A stretch of DNA of 64,000 bases from Halobaculum sp. MBLA0143. Lineage in GTDB: Archaea > Halobacteriota > Halobacteria > Halobacteriales > Haloferacaceae. The notes below the pieces were generated by a model. The model did not search any database. It saw only the letters and a list, made by a program, of their open reading frames with translations, and had not been told where the DNA came from. Location: NCBI RefSeq assembly GCF_041361465.1, contig NZ_JBGKAC010000001.1, forward strand, positions 1,550,001-1,614,000, in the 5' to 3' direction. The position numbers were made by a program, and so were the translations under genes. This document shows positions 16,928-25,255 of the stretch, piece after piece (position 1 is the first letter of the stretch; each line of letters opens with the position of its first letter).

Positions 16928-17774
16928 TCGTATCCGAGACGAGATGGTGGTGGAGAGCCGGTCCCAGCTCGAAGAGAACTTCGAGAGGGTCAGTGATCTG
17001 ATCGATGTACGACAGGACGGGTCGGTCAGAGTGGGCAACGGTGACGAGTTGACCTGGAAGCAACGTGCGCTGCTCATCCTCATCGGTTCCCGGTTAGCAC
17101 ACGAAGCGGACGCAGCAGACAGCCCTGAGATCAGTTACTCTGAACTGTACGGTCGGCTCGACATCTCGAGTTCGTCCGTTCGTAATTTCATCGGCAGCCT
17201 CCACGATCAGGAAGTCGTCAAAAAGCCCGACGGGGACTGGATCTACCGTCCGGTCGATCTCTCGGGGGTCAGTGGTGTCGACCTCCCGAGACAGGATCTC
17301 GAACAGCCGAGCGAAGAGGACGACTCGTTCCTCGGCGATGTCGAGCCGCGAGAGCCGTCCTACGAGGATCTCGTCGAGAGTGTAGAGCGGACGTACGCGA
17401 GCGGGCTCTACAGTGCGACGATGATCCTGACCCGGAAGCTGTTCGAGAATCTCCTCGTCGACATCATGCGAGGTCACTACGGTGTCGGTGACTCTCTAGA
17501 CGAGTTCTACGACGAGGATCGTGGTCGGTTCAATGGGTTCGCCGTAATTCTCGAAAACTTTGGCGAGAACGCTCAAGCGTTCAACCCTTACGACACCTCT
17601 CTGGCACAAGGTAAGTTCCTCAGCGAGATCGACGACTTCAGAGAGGAAGCAAACGCTGACGCACACTCTATCAGTACTACTCGTAGCAGCGAAGAGATGG
17701 AGGAGTACTCACGCAAGGCGAGGAGGATTGCAAAGGTGCTGTTTCACGCGAAACGGCGCGCAGTAGAGGAGTAG
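16914..17774 (+). CDS. Winged-helix protein with HEPN-like C-terminal domain
   Basis: A 286-residue protein with two parts. Residues about 45-115 are a winged helix (LTWKQRALLILIGSRLAHEA, then ISYSELYGRLDISSSSVRNF and a DGDWIYRP wing), paralogous to the protein at 16116. After an acidic linker, residues about 149-282 are helical: YEDLVESVERTYASGLYSA, ILTRKLFENLLVDIM, and FREEANADAHS with Arg243 and His251, ending in basic helices. Helix pattern and the Arg...His arrangement recall HEPN or DUF4145-type domains, but Arg and His are seven residues apart rather than four to six, so RNase activity is doubtful. Likely an adaptor or effector of this block. Confidence 0.7.
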   Translation: MSLDDRIRDEMVVESRSQLEENFERVSDLIDVRQDGSVRVGNGDELTWKQRALLILIGSRLAHEADAADSPEISYSELYGRLDISSSSVRNFIGSLHDQEVVKKPDGDWIYRPVDLSGVSGVDLPRQDLEQPSEEDDSFLGDVEPREPSYEDLVESVERTYASGLYSATMILTRKLFENLLVDIMRGHYGVGDSLDEFYDEDRGRFNGFAVILENFGENAQAFNPYDTSLAQGKFLSEIDDFREEANADAHSISTTRSSEEMEEYSRKARRIAKVLFHAKRRAVEE

Positions 17775-17777
17775 CGG

Positions 17778-18398
17778 CTACTCGTCGTTTTCGAGGAGTT
17801 CCTCCTCAACGTACTCATCGCCAGTGCGTGTCATTTGGTAGACTGGAGACCCATCGGACTCGTCGATCTTGCTGATATGTCCGTCACGGACCTGATAGCG
17901 CAGGTCGCGTGACACGTTCGACCCGAGTTCGATCCGTGCGTCCTTGGCTTCCTGTTGAAGTTCGGGCTTGGTGAACTCGCCGTCACCCTGCTGCGTGAGG
18001 AACCACCCGACGAGCAGTGCCCGGTCTTTCTTCGTCGGGCTGTCGGTCATCTTGTAGTACTCCGGGAGAGTGCGGTCGGCTGTTCGTCTGTTTGTTTCAC
18101 TGTTGTCGGCGCTCGTAGTGTCGGAGTCCGTCAGACTCTCGGCCTCGTTGCCGGACACCTGGGCGGCCTCCCCGTCGCTGTACACTGTCGGAGCTGCAGC
18201 CGGCCCGGGTGACTCCGCGGCCGCACGAATCGTCTCCTCGTCGAGGTGTTCCAGAACTTCGTTCTGTAGGACATCGTACCAGAACTCGACCTCGTCTGCT
18301 CGACCGCTGAGTTCGACAGACACCTCGCCGACGCTGACGCTGATCGACAGTTCGGATTCGTCGCCATCGACGACTTCGCCGTCGTGTTCCTCTGACAT
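17778..18398 (-). CDS. Hypothetical protein with C-terminal winged-helix-like domain
   Basis: A 206-residue protein convergent with the winged-helix operon; the two stop codons are 3 bp apart. Residues about 15-65 alternate acidic and hydrophobic residues (LSISVSVGEVSVELSGRADE, then a helix EFWYDVLQNEVLEHL), a fold I cannot name. A Ser/Thr/Asp linker leads to a domain at about 120-200: KKDRALLVGWFLTQQ, FTKPELQQEAKDARI, VSRDLRYQVRDGHI, VYQMTRTGDEYVEE, resembling the C-terminal domain of the protein at 16508. A TATA-like box about 30 nt upstream of the ATG supports leaderless expression. Its job is probably tied to the opposite operon, which is inference. Confidence 0.7.
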   Translation of the reverse strand: MSEEHDGEVVDGDESELSISVSVGEVSVELSGRADEVEFWYDVLQNEVLEHLDEETIRAAAESPGPAAAPTVYSDGEAAQVSGNEAESLTDSDTTSADNSETNRRTADRTLPEYYKMTDSPTKKDRALLVGWFLTQQGDGEFTKPELQQEAKDARIELGSNVSRDLRYQVRDGHISKIDESDGSPVYQMTRTGDEYVEEELLENDE

Positions 18399-18425
18399 AC
18401 TAATTCTGTTGTGCTACCCGAGCCG

Positions 18426-18433
18426 ATATAAAC
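18426..18433 (-). promoter_or_regulatory. TATA-like box for the 17778-18398 gene
   Basis: On the minus strand the sequence reads gtttatat and lies 28-35 nt before the ATG at 18398, the expected place for a leaderless haloarchaeal promoter. Confidence 0.5.
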
Positions 18434-18504
18434 ATACCTGCTTCGAGAGGAGCCGAACTGTCTCGAGCCAGTGTTAGGTATCTCCAGACCCAAACAGCGA
18501 CCGA

Positions 18505-20073
18505 GTGACGAACCCCGACACCGTCCCGACGGCCTCACAGATCCACACCGTCACCGACGGCGAGCCGGGGACGGTCGTCTGGCACCGCGAACACCTCCGG
18601 ATCGCGGACCAGCCGGCCGTCGCCCGCGCGGCCGACGACGACCGACTCCTCCCCCTGTTCGTGTTCGACCCCGCCTTCTACGGCGACCGGGGGATGGCGT
18701 GTGACGCCCGGATCGAGTTCCTCCACGAATGTCTACGCGACTTGGACGAACAGTACCACGACGTGGGCGGCGCGGGGCTGACGTACGCCCACGGCGACCC
18801 GGTGGCGGTGATCGAGCGGTTCCGCGAGGCTGGCTGGGACGTGCTCGCGGCAGAGAGTCCGACCGGACGGTACGGGCTGGAACGTGACGAGCGCGCCCGG
18901 GAGGCGGGCGTCGAGTTCGTCGCCGGCGACGGACTGGTCCGGGACCGCGAGCGGACGCGGCAAGACTGGAGCGACGAGGTGGAGTCGTGGCTGGCGGCCG
19001 ACCAGTACGACTGGGACCCGGCGAGCGTTCGACTGGGCCGGATCGACACCGAGGTCACGCCGGCGTCGGTCGCCGAGCGGTACGACCTCTCGCCGACGAA
19101 GACGAAGGTTCCGACCGGCGGGACGACGGCCGCCCGCGAGCAACTGCGGGAGTTCCTCGGCCGGATCGGCTCGTACCCGAGCAACATCTCCTCGCCGACG
19201 GACGCCCGCGACGGCACGAGCGGACTGTCGCCGTACCTCCGATTTGGCTGTCTGTCCGTCCGGCAGGTGTACCAGACCGTGATCCAGGAGACCCCGGCCG
19301 GTCGCGGCCGGGAGATGTTCGTCTCGCGGCTGTTCTGGAACCTCCACTACCGCCAGAAGCTGGCCGACTGGCCGGGGTGGGTCGACGAGGCGGTCAACCC
19401 GGTGTTACGGGGGTTCAACGCCGACGAACACGATCCCGACCTCGTCGCGGCCTGGAAGGCGGGCGAGACGGGGTTCCCGATGGTGGACGCGAGTCTGCGG
19501 TGTCTCCGGGAGACGGGCTGGCTCAACTTCCGGATGCGGGCACTCGGGGTGAGTGCCTACTACCACCTGTTGCAGCAGCCGTGGTGGATCGGCGCCGACT
19601 ACTACCACGAACACCTGATCGACTCCGTCGCCGCGATCAACTACACCCAGTGGCAGTACCAGTGCGGGCTCGTCGGCAAGCCGACGGTGCGACTGTACAA
19701 CCCGATCAAACAGGTGCGCGACCAGGACCCCGACGGGGAGTTCGTCAGGCGGTGGGTGCCGGAGCTGCGGCCGTTGCCGGACGAACACCTCCCGCGGCCG
19801 GAGAAGACACCCGTGAGCGTCCAGTCGGAGTGTGGTGTCCGGATCGGCGAGGACTACCCCCGGCCGGTCGTGGAGTACGAGGCCGCGAAGGAACGCTTCT
19901 GGGAGCGGTACGACGCGGTGAAGCCGGAGGCGGCGGCGGCGCTGGCAGACGAGACGGTCGCCGACCGGGCGTCGCTGTCGGGCGGCCGAGCGGCGGCGCG
20001 GGCCATCGCCGAGGAACACGGCGAGACGGACGCGGAGACGGGCAGTCAGGCGACGCTCGGCGGGTTCGAGTGA
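18505..20073 (+). CDS. Cryptochrome/photolyase family protein
   Basis: A 522-residue FAD protein that should repair UV photoproducts with light or act as a blue-light sensor. The N-terminal Rossmann-like antenna domain begins VVWHREHLRIADQPAVARA. The FAD-binding half shows GTSGLSPYLRFGCLSVRQVY, FWNLHYRQKL, GFPMVDASLRCLRETGWLNF and the QWQYQCGLVG region, with the Trp/Asn pattern of the DNA photolyase class I group. The last 60 residues are an Ala/Glu-rich tail ending QATLGGFE, which looks like a PCNA-type PIP motif variant. GTG start at 18505. Lhr helicase follows by 34 bp on the same strand, a repair-themed pair. Confidence 0.88.
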   Translation: MTNPDTVPTASQIHTVTDGEPGTVVWHREHLRIADQPAVARAADDDRLLPLFVFDPAFYGDRGMACDARIEFLHECLRDLDEQYHDVGGAGLTYAHGDPVAVIERFREAGWDVLAAESPTGRYGLERDERAREAGVEFVAGDGLVRDRERTRQDWSDEVESWLAADQYDWDPASVRLGRIDTEVTPASVAERYDLSPTKTKVPTGGTTAAREQLREFLGRIGSYPSNISSPTDARDGTSGLSPYLRFGCLSVRQVYQTVIQETPAGRGREMFVSRLFWNLHYRQKLADWPGWVDEAVNPVLRGFNADEHDPDLVAAWKAGETGFPMVDASLRCLRETGWLNFRMRALGVSAYYHLLQQPWWIGADYYHEHLIDSVAAINYTQWQYQCGLVGKPTVRLYNPIKQVRDQDPDGEFVRRWVPELRPLPDEHLPRPEKTPVSVQSECGVRIGEDYPRPVVEYEAAKERFWERYDAVKPEAAAALADETVADRASLSGGRAAARAIAEEHGETDAETGSQATLGGFE

Positions 20074-20107
20074 AACCGTTAACAGCCGCGCGCCACTACC
20101 ACGGTCG

Positions 20108-22945
20108 ATGACAGAACGCGCCGTCGCGGGGGGTGTCGACGCCTTCGCCGCGCTCTCTGAGCCGGTGCGGGCGGCGCTGTCGGACCGGGGGTTCACGACG
20201 CCCACGGAGCCACAGCGGCGTGCCATCCCGCGGCTCGTCGACGGCTCACACGGGCTCGTCGTCGCCCCGACGGGGACGGGGAAGACGGAGACCGCGATGC
20301 TGCCGGTGTTCTCGGCGCTCGCCGACGCGCCGCCGGAGGGGATGGGTGCGCTGTACGTCACGCCGCTCCGGGCGCTCAACCGAGACATGCGCGAACGGCT
20401 GGAGTGGTGGGGCGAGACGTTGGACCTCGACGTCCAGGTGCGACACGGGGACACGACGGACTACCGCCGGCAGCGCCAGGCCGAAGACCCGCCGGACGTG
20501 CTCGTCACGACGCCGGAGACCCTCCAAGCGATGCTGACGGGGTCGAAGCTCCGGGCGGCGCTCTCGGACGTGGCCCACCTCGTGATCGACGAGGTTCACG
20601 AACTGGCCGCGTCGAAGCGAGGCGCACAGCTGACGATCGCGATGGAACGGCTCCGCCACCTCGCCGACGACTACCAACGGATCGGACTGTCGGCGACCGT
20701 CGGCGACCCCGGCGAAGTGGGACGGTTCCTCACCGGCGACCGTGGGTGTGAGATCGTGGAGATCGACGCCGGCAGCGCCGTCGACTTCGAGGTGGTGTCG
20801 CCGGAGCCGACGGACGCCGACGAACGGCTGGCGGGCGAGCTCGCCACCGACGCGGAGATCGCCAGTCACGTCCGGACGATCCGCGATCTCGTCCGCGACC
20901 ACGAGTCGACGCTCGTGTTCGTCAACACCCGCCAGACGGCAGAGGCGCTGGGGTCGCGGTTCAAGAAGCTCGACGAGCCGATCGAGGTCCACCACGGCTC
21001 GCTGTCGAAGGAGGCCCGGATCGACGTGGAAGACCGGTTCAAGGCCGGCGAGATCGACGGCCTCGTCTGCACCTCCTCGATGGAGCTCGGCATCGACGTG
21101 GGGCGTGTCGACCACGTCGTCCAGTACAACTCGCCGCGGGAGGTGACGCGACTGCTCCAACGGGTCGGCCGCGCCGGTCACCGTCGTGACGAGGTGTCCA
21201 GTGGCACCGTCGTGACGGAGCACCCGGACGACACGCTGGAGGCGATGGCCATCGCCCGCCGGGCGGTCGACGGCGAGGTGGAGACAGCCGGCATCCACCA
21301 CGCGAGTCTCGACGTGGTCGCCAACCAGATCGTCGGGGTCCTGATGGACCGCGAGGACGGCGTCGGCGCCCGCGAGGCGTACGAGCTCCTGACACGGGCG
21401 TACCCGTTCCGCGACCTGACGAGCGAGCAGTTCCGCGAGGTGGTCCGGGAGCTGGCCGGCAATCGTGTGCTCTGGTTGGACGAGGAACGCGACCGGATCG
21501 AGACCAGCGGCGGCACCTGGCAGTACTTCTACCGCAACCTCTCGATGATTCCCGACGAGGAGACGTACGAGGTGTACGACATCTCCTCGCGCCGCCAGAT
21601 CGGCACCTTAGACGAGCGGTTCGTCGTCAACTTCGCCGAGCCGGGCGAGACGTTCATCCAACGCGGCGAGATGTGGCGGATCAACGACGTGGACGACGAC
21701 GAGACCCGCGTCAACGTCGCCCCCATCGAGGACCCCGCCGGCGAGGTGCCATCCTGGACCGGCCAGGAGATCCCCGTCCCGCAGGGCGTCGCCCGCGAGG
21801 TTGGCGAGATGCGGTCCGTCGCCGCCCCGCAGTTCGCCGGCGGCGCCCGCCCGGAGACGGTCGCCGGGGAGTTCACGTCGCGGTACCCCACCGACGAACA
21901 GACGGCGCTGACGGGGCTCGAACAGATCCAGCGTCACGCCGAGACGGACCACCCCGTCCCCACCGCCGACCGGCTCGTCGTCGAGGGACGCGGCCGCGAA
22001 CTCACGCTCAACTCCCCACACGGTCACGAGGTGAACCGGACGCTCGGCCGCCTCCTGTCCGCGCTGATCGGCCAACGTACCGGCTCCTCGGTCGGGATGG
22101 AGGCGGACCCCTACCGGATCGAGTTGGAGGTACCCTCTCGCGCCAGCCCCGGCACCGTCATCGAAATCTTAGAGGAGACCGACCCGGACCACGTCGAGGC
22201 GTTGCTGGAGCTCGCCCTGAAGAACTCGGACACGCTGAAGTTCACGCTCGCGCACGTCGCCGCGAAGTTCGGCGCGCTCAAGCGCTACGACGCCGACCGT
22301 CGCTTCGGTGGCGACCGGCTGTTGTCCGCGCTGGAGGACACTCCCGTGTTCGACGAGGCCGTCCGCGAGGTGTTCCACACGGAGCTGGCGGTCGACCGCA
22401 CGGCCGACCTGCTCGGGGAGATCCAGTCGGGGGAAGTCGAGGTCGTCGCCGCGCGCGACCACACCCCGCTGGGAACCGGTGGCCGATCCAGCGGCCGCGA
22501 ACTGCTCGTCCCGGAGAACGCCGACGCGTCCGTCGTCGAGACGATCAAAGAACGCGTCCTCTCGGACCGCGTGATCCTCCTGTGTGTCCACTGTGAGGAC
22601 TGGCGCAGCGAACGCACCGTCGGCAGTGTCTCCGACGAGCCCACCTGCCCGGACTGTGGCTCCACTCGAATCGCCGCGCTCAACCCCTGGGACGACGAGA
22701 CCGTCGAAGCCGTCCGCACGACCGACAAAGACGACGAACAGGAACGGCGCACCCGCCGCGCCCACCGCGCCGCCAACCTCGTCCAGGAACACGGTCGACG
22801 CGCCGTGATCGCACTCGCCGCCCGCGGTGTCGGACCGACGAACGCCGCCCGCGTCATCGGCAAGCTCCGCGAGGACGAGACGGAGTTCTACCGCGACCTC
22901 CTAGAGCAGGAACGGGAGTACGCGCGGACACAGCAGTTTTGGTAA
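20108..22945 (+). CDS. lhr: Lhr-type ATP-dependent DNA helicase
   Basis: A 945-residue superfamily 2 helicase. Q-motif-like PTEPQRRAI, Walker A APTGTGKTE, DEVHE motif II, LSATVGD motif III and QRVGRAGHRRD motif VI are all present in the first 430 residues. A Lhr winged-helix and beta-barrel core follows (YDISSRRQIGTLDERFVV). Near the C-terminus CVHCEDW and CPDCGS form a four-Cys zinc-binding pair. Archaeal Lhr helicases move 3' to 5' and act on forked DNA in repair. ATG at 20108. It ends just before a large palindrome that could terminate its transcript. Confidence 0.92.
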   Translation: MTERAVAGGVDAFAALSEPVRAALSDRGFTTPTEPQRRAIPRLVDGSHGLVVAPTGTGKTETAMLPVFSALADAPPEGMGALYVTPLRALNRDMRERLEWWGETLDLDVQVRHGDTTDYRRQRQAEDPPDVLVTTPETLQAMLTGSKLRAALSDVAHLVIDEVHELAASKRGAQLTIAMERLRHLADDYQRIGLSATVGDPGEVGRFLTGDRGCEIVEIDAGSAVDFEVVSPEPTDADERLAGELATDAEIASHVRTIRDLVRDHESTLVFVNTRQTAEALGSRFKKLDEPIEVHHGSLSKEARIDVEDRFKAGEIDGLVCTSSMELGIDVGRVDHVVQYNSPREVTRLLQRVGRAGHRRDEVSSGTVVTEHPDDTLEAMAIARRAVDGEVETAGIHHASLDVVANQIVGVLMDREDGVGAREAYELLTRAYPFRDLTSEQFREVVRELAGNRVLWLDEERDRIETSGGTWQYFYRNLSMIPDEETYEVYDISSRRQIGTLDERFVVNFAEPGETFIQRGEMWRINDVDDDETRVNVAPIEDPAGEVPSWTGQEIPVPQGVAREVGEMRSVAAPQFAGGARPETVAGEFTSRYPTDEQTALTGLEQIQRHAETDHPVPTADRLVVEGRGRELTLNSPHGHEVNRTLGRLLSALIGQRTGSSVGMEADPYRIELEVPSRASPGTVIEILEETDPDHVEALLELALKNSDTLKFTLAHVAAKFGALKRYDADRRFGGDRLLSALEDTPVFDEAVREVFHTELAVDRTADLLGEIQSGEVEVVAARDHTPLGTGGRSSGRELLVPENADASVVETIKERVLSDRVILLCVHCEDWRSERTVGSVSDEPTCPDCGSTRIAALNPWDDETVEAVRTTDKDDEQERRTRRAHRAANLVQEHGRRAVIALAARGVGPTNAARVIGKLREDETEFYRDLLEQEREYARTQQFW

Positions 22946-22950
22946 AACAC

Positions 22951-23010
22951 CGACCTTTTTGCCGTTCGGGTGCGCGCCTGCGGCGCGCACCACTCACGGC
23001 AAAAATGTCG
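22951..23010. repeat. Nested palindrome downstream of lhr
   Basis: Outer arms cgacctttttgccg (22951-22964) and cggcaaaaatgtcg (22997-23010) pair with one mismatch. Inside, ggtgcgcgcc (22969-22978) and ggcgcgcacc (22982-22991) pair perfectly around a tgc loop. The outer left arm carries five T residues 6 bp after the lhr stop codon, so it may be a terminator; a protein-bound cruciform is an alternative. Confidence 0.7.
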
Positions 23011-23050
23011 ATCAAAAAGGCGCTCACTCGGTCGCTTCGCTCCCTCGTTC

Positions 23051-23395
23051 GCGTCCGGATCGTCGTGCGCTACTGCCTCCGCACCGCTCCCGCACCGCTC
23101 CCGCACCGCTCCCGCACCGCTCCCGCACCGCCTCCGCACCGCCGAAATTGGCCTTCGACTCCCGCTCGCGTCCGGATCGTAGTGCGCTACTGCCTCCGCA
23201 CCGCTCCCGCACCGCCTCCGCACCGCCGAAATTGGCCTTCGACTCCCGTTCGCGTCCGGATCGTAGTGCGCTACCGCCCCCACACCGCTCCCGCATCGCA
23301 GAGTTGGTCTTCACACCTCGCTCGCGTCTGGGCTCTAGCGTTCTACCACCACCGCACCGCCAGAATCCGATTTTGGGCGCGCGCGTCTCGAGTTC
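23051..23395. repeat. Direct repeats with an internal 11-bp minisatellite
   Basis: Units starting gcgtccggatcgt begin at 23051, 23168 and 23252, with a decayed fourth at 23324 (spacings 117, 84 and 72 bp). The first unit exceeds the second by 33 bp, which equals three extra copies of an 11-bp element, caccgctcccg. Both full units also share gccgaaattggccttcgact. This suggests replication slippage inside an older duplication. Confidence 0.85.
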
Positions 23396-23534
23396 GAGAC
23401 TGTCCCGCTCCGCGACCAAGTCACACCACTCCGCGACCGCGCCCGCGCCGCGAGACGAGACTCGCGGGCAGTCGGGGGTGACGAGTGTCGCGCGCATCCG
23501 AACCCTCAAGCCCACGCTCCGCCACCGAGAACGC

Positions 23535-24818
23535 ATGCCGGAACGGACGGTCGAACTGACGGGACACATCATCGACTCCGGAATGATGCAGCGCGCGTTC
23601 GGGGTCGTGATGGACATGGGCGGCCAGTTCCACGTCGAGACGTTCGACGTGGGCTCACAGAAGGACAAACACAGCTACTGTCGGATGCGTGTCGAGGCCG
23701 ACGACGAGGACACGCTCCAGTCGATCCTCCACGAGCTCCACCAGAACGGCGCGAGCGTCGCCGACCCGGTGGACGCCCGGACGGAGCCCGCGCCGGCCGA
23801 CCACGTCGTCCCGCAGTCGTTCTACTCCACCACGAACCACCGGACGGAGGTGCGCTACGACGGCGAGTGGATCGAAGTAGAGGGGACGGAGATGGACTGT
23901 GCCGTCGTCGTCGATCCCGAGGGGAGCGGTGCGGCCGGGGACGACGGTGACGGCACGACGGACGAGGGTCCGCGAGCGTACACGGAGCCGCTGTCGGGGG
24001 TGGAGGCGGGTGATCTGGTCGTCGTCGGCGAGGCCGGCGTCCGGGTTCACCCTCCCGAGCGCCCTCGCGACGCCGAGGGCCCGTTCGGGTTCATGCAGGG
24101 CGGCGTCTCCAGCGAGCGCCCCTCGGAGTCGCTCGTCCGCGAGATCGCCGAGGTGGTCGTCGAGACGCGCGCCGACGGCGGCGACGTGTTGGTCGTCCCC
24201 GGCCCGGCCGTGATCCACGCCGGCGGCCGCGAGGCGCTCGCCGAACTCGTCCGCGAGGGGTACGTCACCGCCGTCTCCGCCGGCAACGGGTTCGCCGTCC
24301 ACGACCTGGAACGGGACCTGTACGGCACCTCGCTCGGGATGGACGTAGAGACGCTGGACCACCCCCGGACGGGCCACAAACACCACATCCGCACCATCGG
24401 CGAGGTCATCCGCGCGGGGTCGATCCCCGAGGCGATCGAACAGGGCGTCGTCGGCTCCGGCGTGATCTACGAGTGCGTGGACAACGACGTGCCCTGGGTG
24501 CTCGCGGGGTCGATCCGCGACGACGGCCCGTTGCCGGACACGATCACGGACACGGTCGCGGCCCAGGACGCGATCCGCGAACAGGCTCAGGACGCGGATC
24601 TCGTGTTGATGCTCGCGACACTGCTCCACTCCGTCGCGGTCGGCAACTGTCTCCCGTCGGAGACCCCGACGATCTGTGTCGACATCGACCCGGCGACGGT
24701 GACACAGCTCGTCGACCGCGGCTCCGCCCAGGCGACCGGGATGGTGACGGACGTGGGGATGTTCCTCCCCCGGCTGGCGGAGGCGGTGACGGGCGAAGCG
24801 GAGGAACCGACGGGGTGA
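23535..24818 (+). CDS. Archaeal ornithine cyclodeaminase (LOR/SDH-type, TIGR00300 family)
   Basis: A 427-residue protein. The N-terminal domain (about 1-110, with MPERTVELTGHIIDSGMM and SFYSTTNHRTEVRY) and the C-terminal Rossmann-type domain (VVPGPAVIHAGG, GNGFAVHDLERDLYGTSLG, CVDIDPATVTQLVDRGSAQA) fit the archaeal family first characterised as ornithine cyclodeaminase, which converts ornithine to proline and ammonia using NAD. It gives archaea lacking the usual proline route a path to proline. An acidic insert lies at about residues 130-150. ATG at 23535, preceded by the satellite-like array. Confidence 0.87.
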   Translation: MPERTVELTGHIIDSGMMQRAFGVVMDMGGQFHVETFDVGSQKDKHSYCRMRVEADDEDTLQSILHELHQNGASVADPVDARTEPAPADHVVPQSFYSTTNHRTEVRYDGEWIEVEGTEMDCAVVVDPEGSGAAGDDGDGTTDEGPRAYTEPLSGVEAGDLVVVGEAGVRVHPPERPRDAEGPFGFMQGGVSSERPSESLVREIAEVVVETRADGGDVLVVPGPAVIHAGGREALAELVREGYVTAVSAGNGFAVHDLERDLYGTSLGMDVETLDHPRTGHKHHIRTIGEVIRAGSIPEAIEQGVVGSGVIYECVDNDVPWVLAGSIRDDGPLPDTITDTVAAQDAIREQAQDADLVLMLATLLHSVAVGNCLPSETPTICVDIDPATVTQLVDRGSAQATGMVTDVGMFLPRLAEAVTGEAEEPTG

Positions 24819-24884
24819 GCGGACGCACCGCCGGCCGTGCGGGGCGACGACACGTTTTACTCGCCCGGCGTCGCACCGGGAGAC

Positions 24885-25253
24885 GTGAAAGTACTTCTGG
24901 GAGTCGGCGGCAGTTCCGACTCGCTGACGGCGCTGGAGGCGACCGTCGAGCGGGCGCTGGCGGCCGACGACGAACTGACGGTCGCGGTGGTGGAGAATCC
25001 GCGGTCCGACATCGACCCGGACGAGGTGGAACGACGCGTCCGTGAGGAGCTGTCGACGGTGCCCGTAGAGGCGGAGGTGCGCCGCGTGGAAGGGGACGGC
25101 GGGAGCCGACTCGTGGAGATCGCGGAGTCGGAGGGGTTCGACCAGATCGCGCTGGGCGGCGGCCAGACGAGTCCGATGGGGAAGATCAACATCGGCTCCA
25201 TCGCCGAGTTCGTCCTCCTGAACGCTCCGGTGTCCGTCCACCTGGTTCGGTGA
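24885..25253 (+). CDS. UspA-family universal stress protein
   Basis: About 122 residues of the Usp alpha/beta fold: KVLLGVGGSSDSL at the start (nucleotide loop of the family), then a C-terminal GGGQTSPMGKINIGSIAEFV segment where the typical GxxGxGxxxxGSxxxxV motif appears in variant form, ending PVSVHLVR. The GTG at 24885 places the first strand at the usual position; upstream in-frame ATG would add 16 unlikely residues. It follows the cyclodeaminase by 66 bp and almost abuts the GNAT gene. Cytoplasmic stress role inferred from family only. Confidence 0.78.
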   Translation: MKVLLGVGGSSDSLTALEATVERALAADDELTVAVVENPRSDIDPDEVERRVREELSTVPVEAEVRRVEGDGGSRLVEIAESEGFDQIALGGGQTSPMGKINIGSIAEFVLLNAPVSVHLVR

Positions 25254-25255
25254 CC

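Larger units (their letters stand above)
22946..23534. other. 589-bp intergenic region with palindrome and satellite-like repeats
   Basis: No gene is supported here. The left 65 bp hold a nested palindrome, then a repeat array of gcgtccggatcgt-led units (23051 to about 23395), then the leader of the ornithine cyclodeaminase gene. Open frames through the array are repeats rich in Pro, Arg and Ser and look artefactual. Confidence 0.7.

Noticed and set aside
23051-23395. Possible CRISPR array or coding repeats
   Set aside because: Between-unit sequence is itself repeated rather than unique, units differ in length, and translated frames are compositionally biased shadows.
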